NCBI GenBank assembly: GCA_003427395.1
Contig: BFEA01000696.1
Coordinates: forward strand, 625,094-676,850
DNA length: 51,757 nucleotides
Direction: 5' to 3'
Origin: Chara braunii
Lineage: Eukaryota; Streptophyta; Charophyceae; Charales; Characeae
Part shown: positions 50,806-51,757 of the stretch, one piece after another
Layout of the letters: each line of letters begins with the position of its first letter
Numbering within the stretch: the stretch's first letter is position 1
Program-made: the position numbers and the translations under genes
The notes under the pieces: generated by a model
Seen by the model: only the letters and a program-made list of their open reading frames with translations
What the model was told of the DNA's origin: nothing
The model's database searches: none

Positions 50806-51183
50806 CCCCGGCGGATTACACTAGTAAATAACTTCGTCAATCCTCCTTGCGTATTTTAGACAATCGGGGACAACAAGCATACATAAGTATACCCCCCGCG
50901 TTGTAATCGAGCGGACACAGTACTGAGCATGAGCACTTCAAAGTTCAAACACTTTCTTATACCCAATCACCAATCACTTCATCAATCTTGATACATCTTC
51001 TTCTATCAATAGACAGATCTGTTTCCTAAAAAGGCGAAAGACAATCTAATAGCTGAGCAGCGGACACTTCAACAATTTGCATACACCTAAAAAGGAGGGG
51101 GAGGAAAGTGAGGTAGCAATCTGTTCCCTAAGCTGACCCCTATTAATAATAGAGTAGTTTGGAGAAACGATGTACCCGTAGAG
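50806..51183. other. No gene recognised
   Basis: Ordinary AT-rich non-coding DNA between the two CTACCGTCTTC elements. Confidence 0.4.
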
Positions 51184-51300
51184 CTACCGTCTTCCCCCAA
51201 ATAGAACGCCCGGTCATTATATAGCTGCATTTGGCCCAACCTTCGGTCCAGATGCAGCCAGCTATAATGACCGGGCGTTCTATTCGGGTGAAGACGGTAG
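51184..51300. mobile_element. Tiny MITE, CTACCGTCTTC family, copy 5
   Basis: The best-preserved copy, 117 bp: ctaccgtcttcccccaaata and its inverse (tattcgggtgaagacggtag), interior almost completely self-complementary. Confidence 0.85.
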
Positions 51301-51757
51301 TCACGAAGGAGGGACTGAAGTCGACCTCGCTGAATCCAAAGGGCGATGGACGGATGACCATCGCGCGCGACGACGACAAAACCTGCCATCCGTTCTTTTT
51401 TTTTCTTTTTTTTCTTTTTTTTTTTGGTGGGGGGGAGGGGAGAGGACTGACATCCGTTCCGATTCCGGCGCAAGAACATAACGGTTCCCTCTTTTTTTTT
51501 GTTCTTTTTTTTTTACTTATAAGCTGAATGATTTTGTGTATTTTAACTTTCATTTTGTGAATTTTAACTTTCATTTTGTGAATTTTAACTTTCATTTTGG
51601 AAAGAGTTTTTTAGTATAGATTGATTGGTATATACTTGTTTTGGAAAGAAGAGTGTATACAAATTGTTATTTTTAAAATGCATGGCCCTGTTTGTCTATC
51701 ATAAAGCGAATATGAGAGAGTCATAGCATATGCTTGCCAAAAAAAAAAAAAAAAAAA
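51301..51757. other. No gene; homopolymers and a 21-bp tandem repeat
   Basis: Poly(T) at 51396-51424, a G-rich run after it, and three copies of the 21-bp unit cattttgtgaattttaactt(t) at about 51530-51597. The window ends in 19 A. Confidence 0.7.

Overview
The window is nuclear DNA of a green plant or alga, most likely a charophyte and probably Chara braunii. The evidence is eukaryotic genes (a plant-type OCT7/NiaP transporter, a plant isochorismatase-family hydrolase, complex I subunit B12, ribosomal eL34), a plastid chlI fragment, U2 and U6 snRNA copies, and plant-type transposons. The species guess rests on my memory that the Harbinger accessory protein and the gag-like protein resemble families repeated in the Chara genome. 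I could not run a search.

Host genes are few. They are an intronless MFS transporter (11568-14066, +), an isochorismatase-family hydrolase (29313-30209, -), a small complex I B12-type subunit (30836-31042, -), a damaged eL34 copy (45694-46123, -), and two copies of the last exon of a UPF0548/DUF1990-type gene (19681-19975 and 41529-41729, -). The first exon copy is split by a library-adapter artefact. A few other candidate exons are unrecognised.

Transposons dominate. From the left: a PIF/Harbinger relic (1-1142), a 520-bp Harbinger MITE (2201-2720), and a complete-looking 7.1-kb Harbinger element (2963-10059). That element carries a transposase with an intact DDE triad and a broken accessory gene interrupted by a LINE 3' end. 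The 520-bp MITE is an internal-deletion derivative of it. At 17708-18559 there are two hammerhead-ribozyme-like folds whose predicted cleavage sites lie 795 nt apart, the layout expected of a retrozyme relic. An LTR retrotransposon relic (LTR, primer binding site, broken gag) covers about 20540-23712. A decayed reverse-transcriptase element with a YIDD motif lies at about 35817-38935. A second LINE 3' end (31690-32440) and two tRNA-headed SINE candidates are also present.

The right third (42.5-51.3 kb) is a mosaic of short inverted-repeat MITEs. It includes two cases of a 412-416-bp TTA-flanked MITE nested inside a 0.9-kb MITE, a CACTAGCA family, and five copies of a 111-117-bp family. One further MITE sits inside the A-box of a SINE. 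Small organelle-derived fragments (chlI and an SSU rRNA piece), snRNA retrocopies, many (AC)n arrays and homopolymer tracts, one 100-N gap and five single Ns complete the picture. There is no operon, CRISPR array or prokaryotic system.
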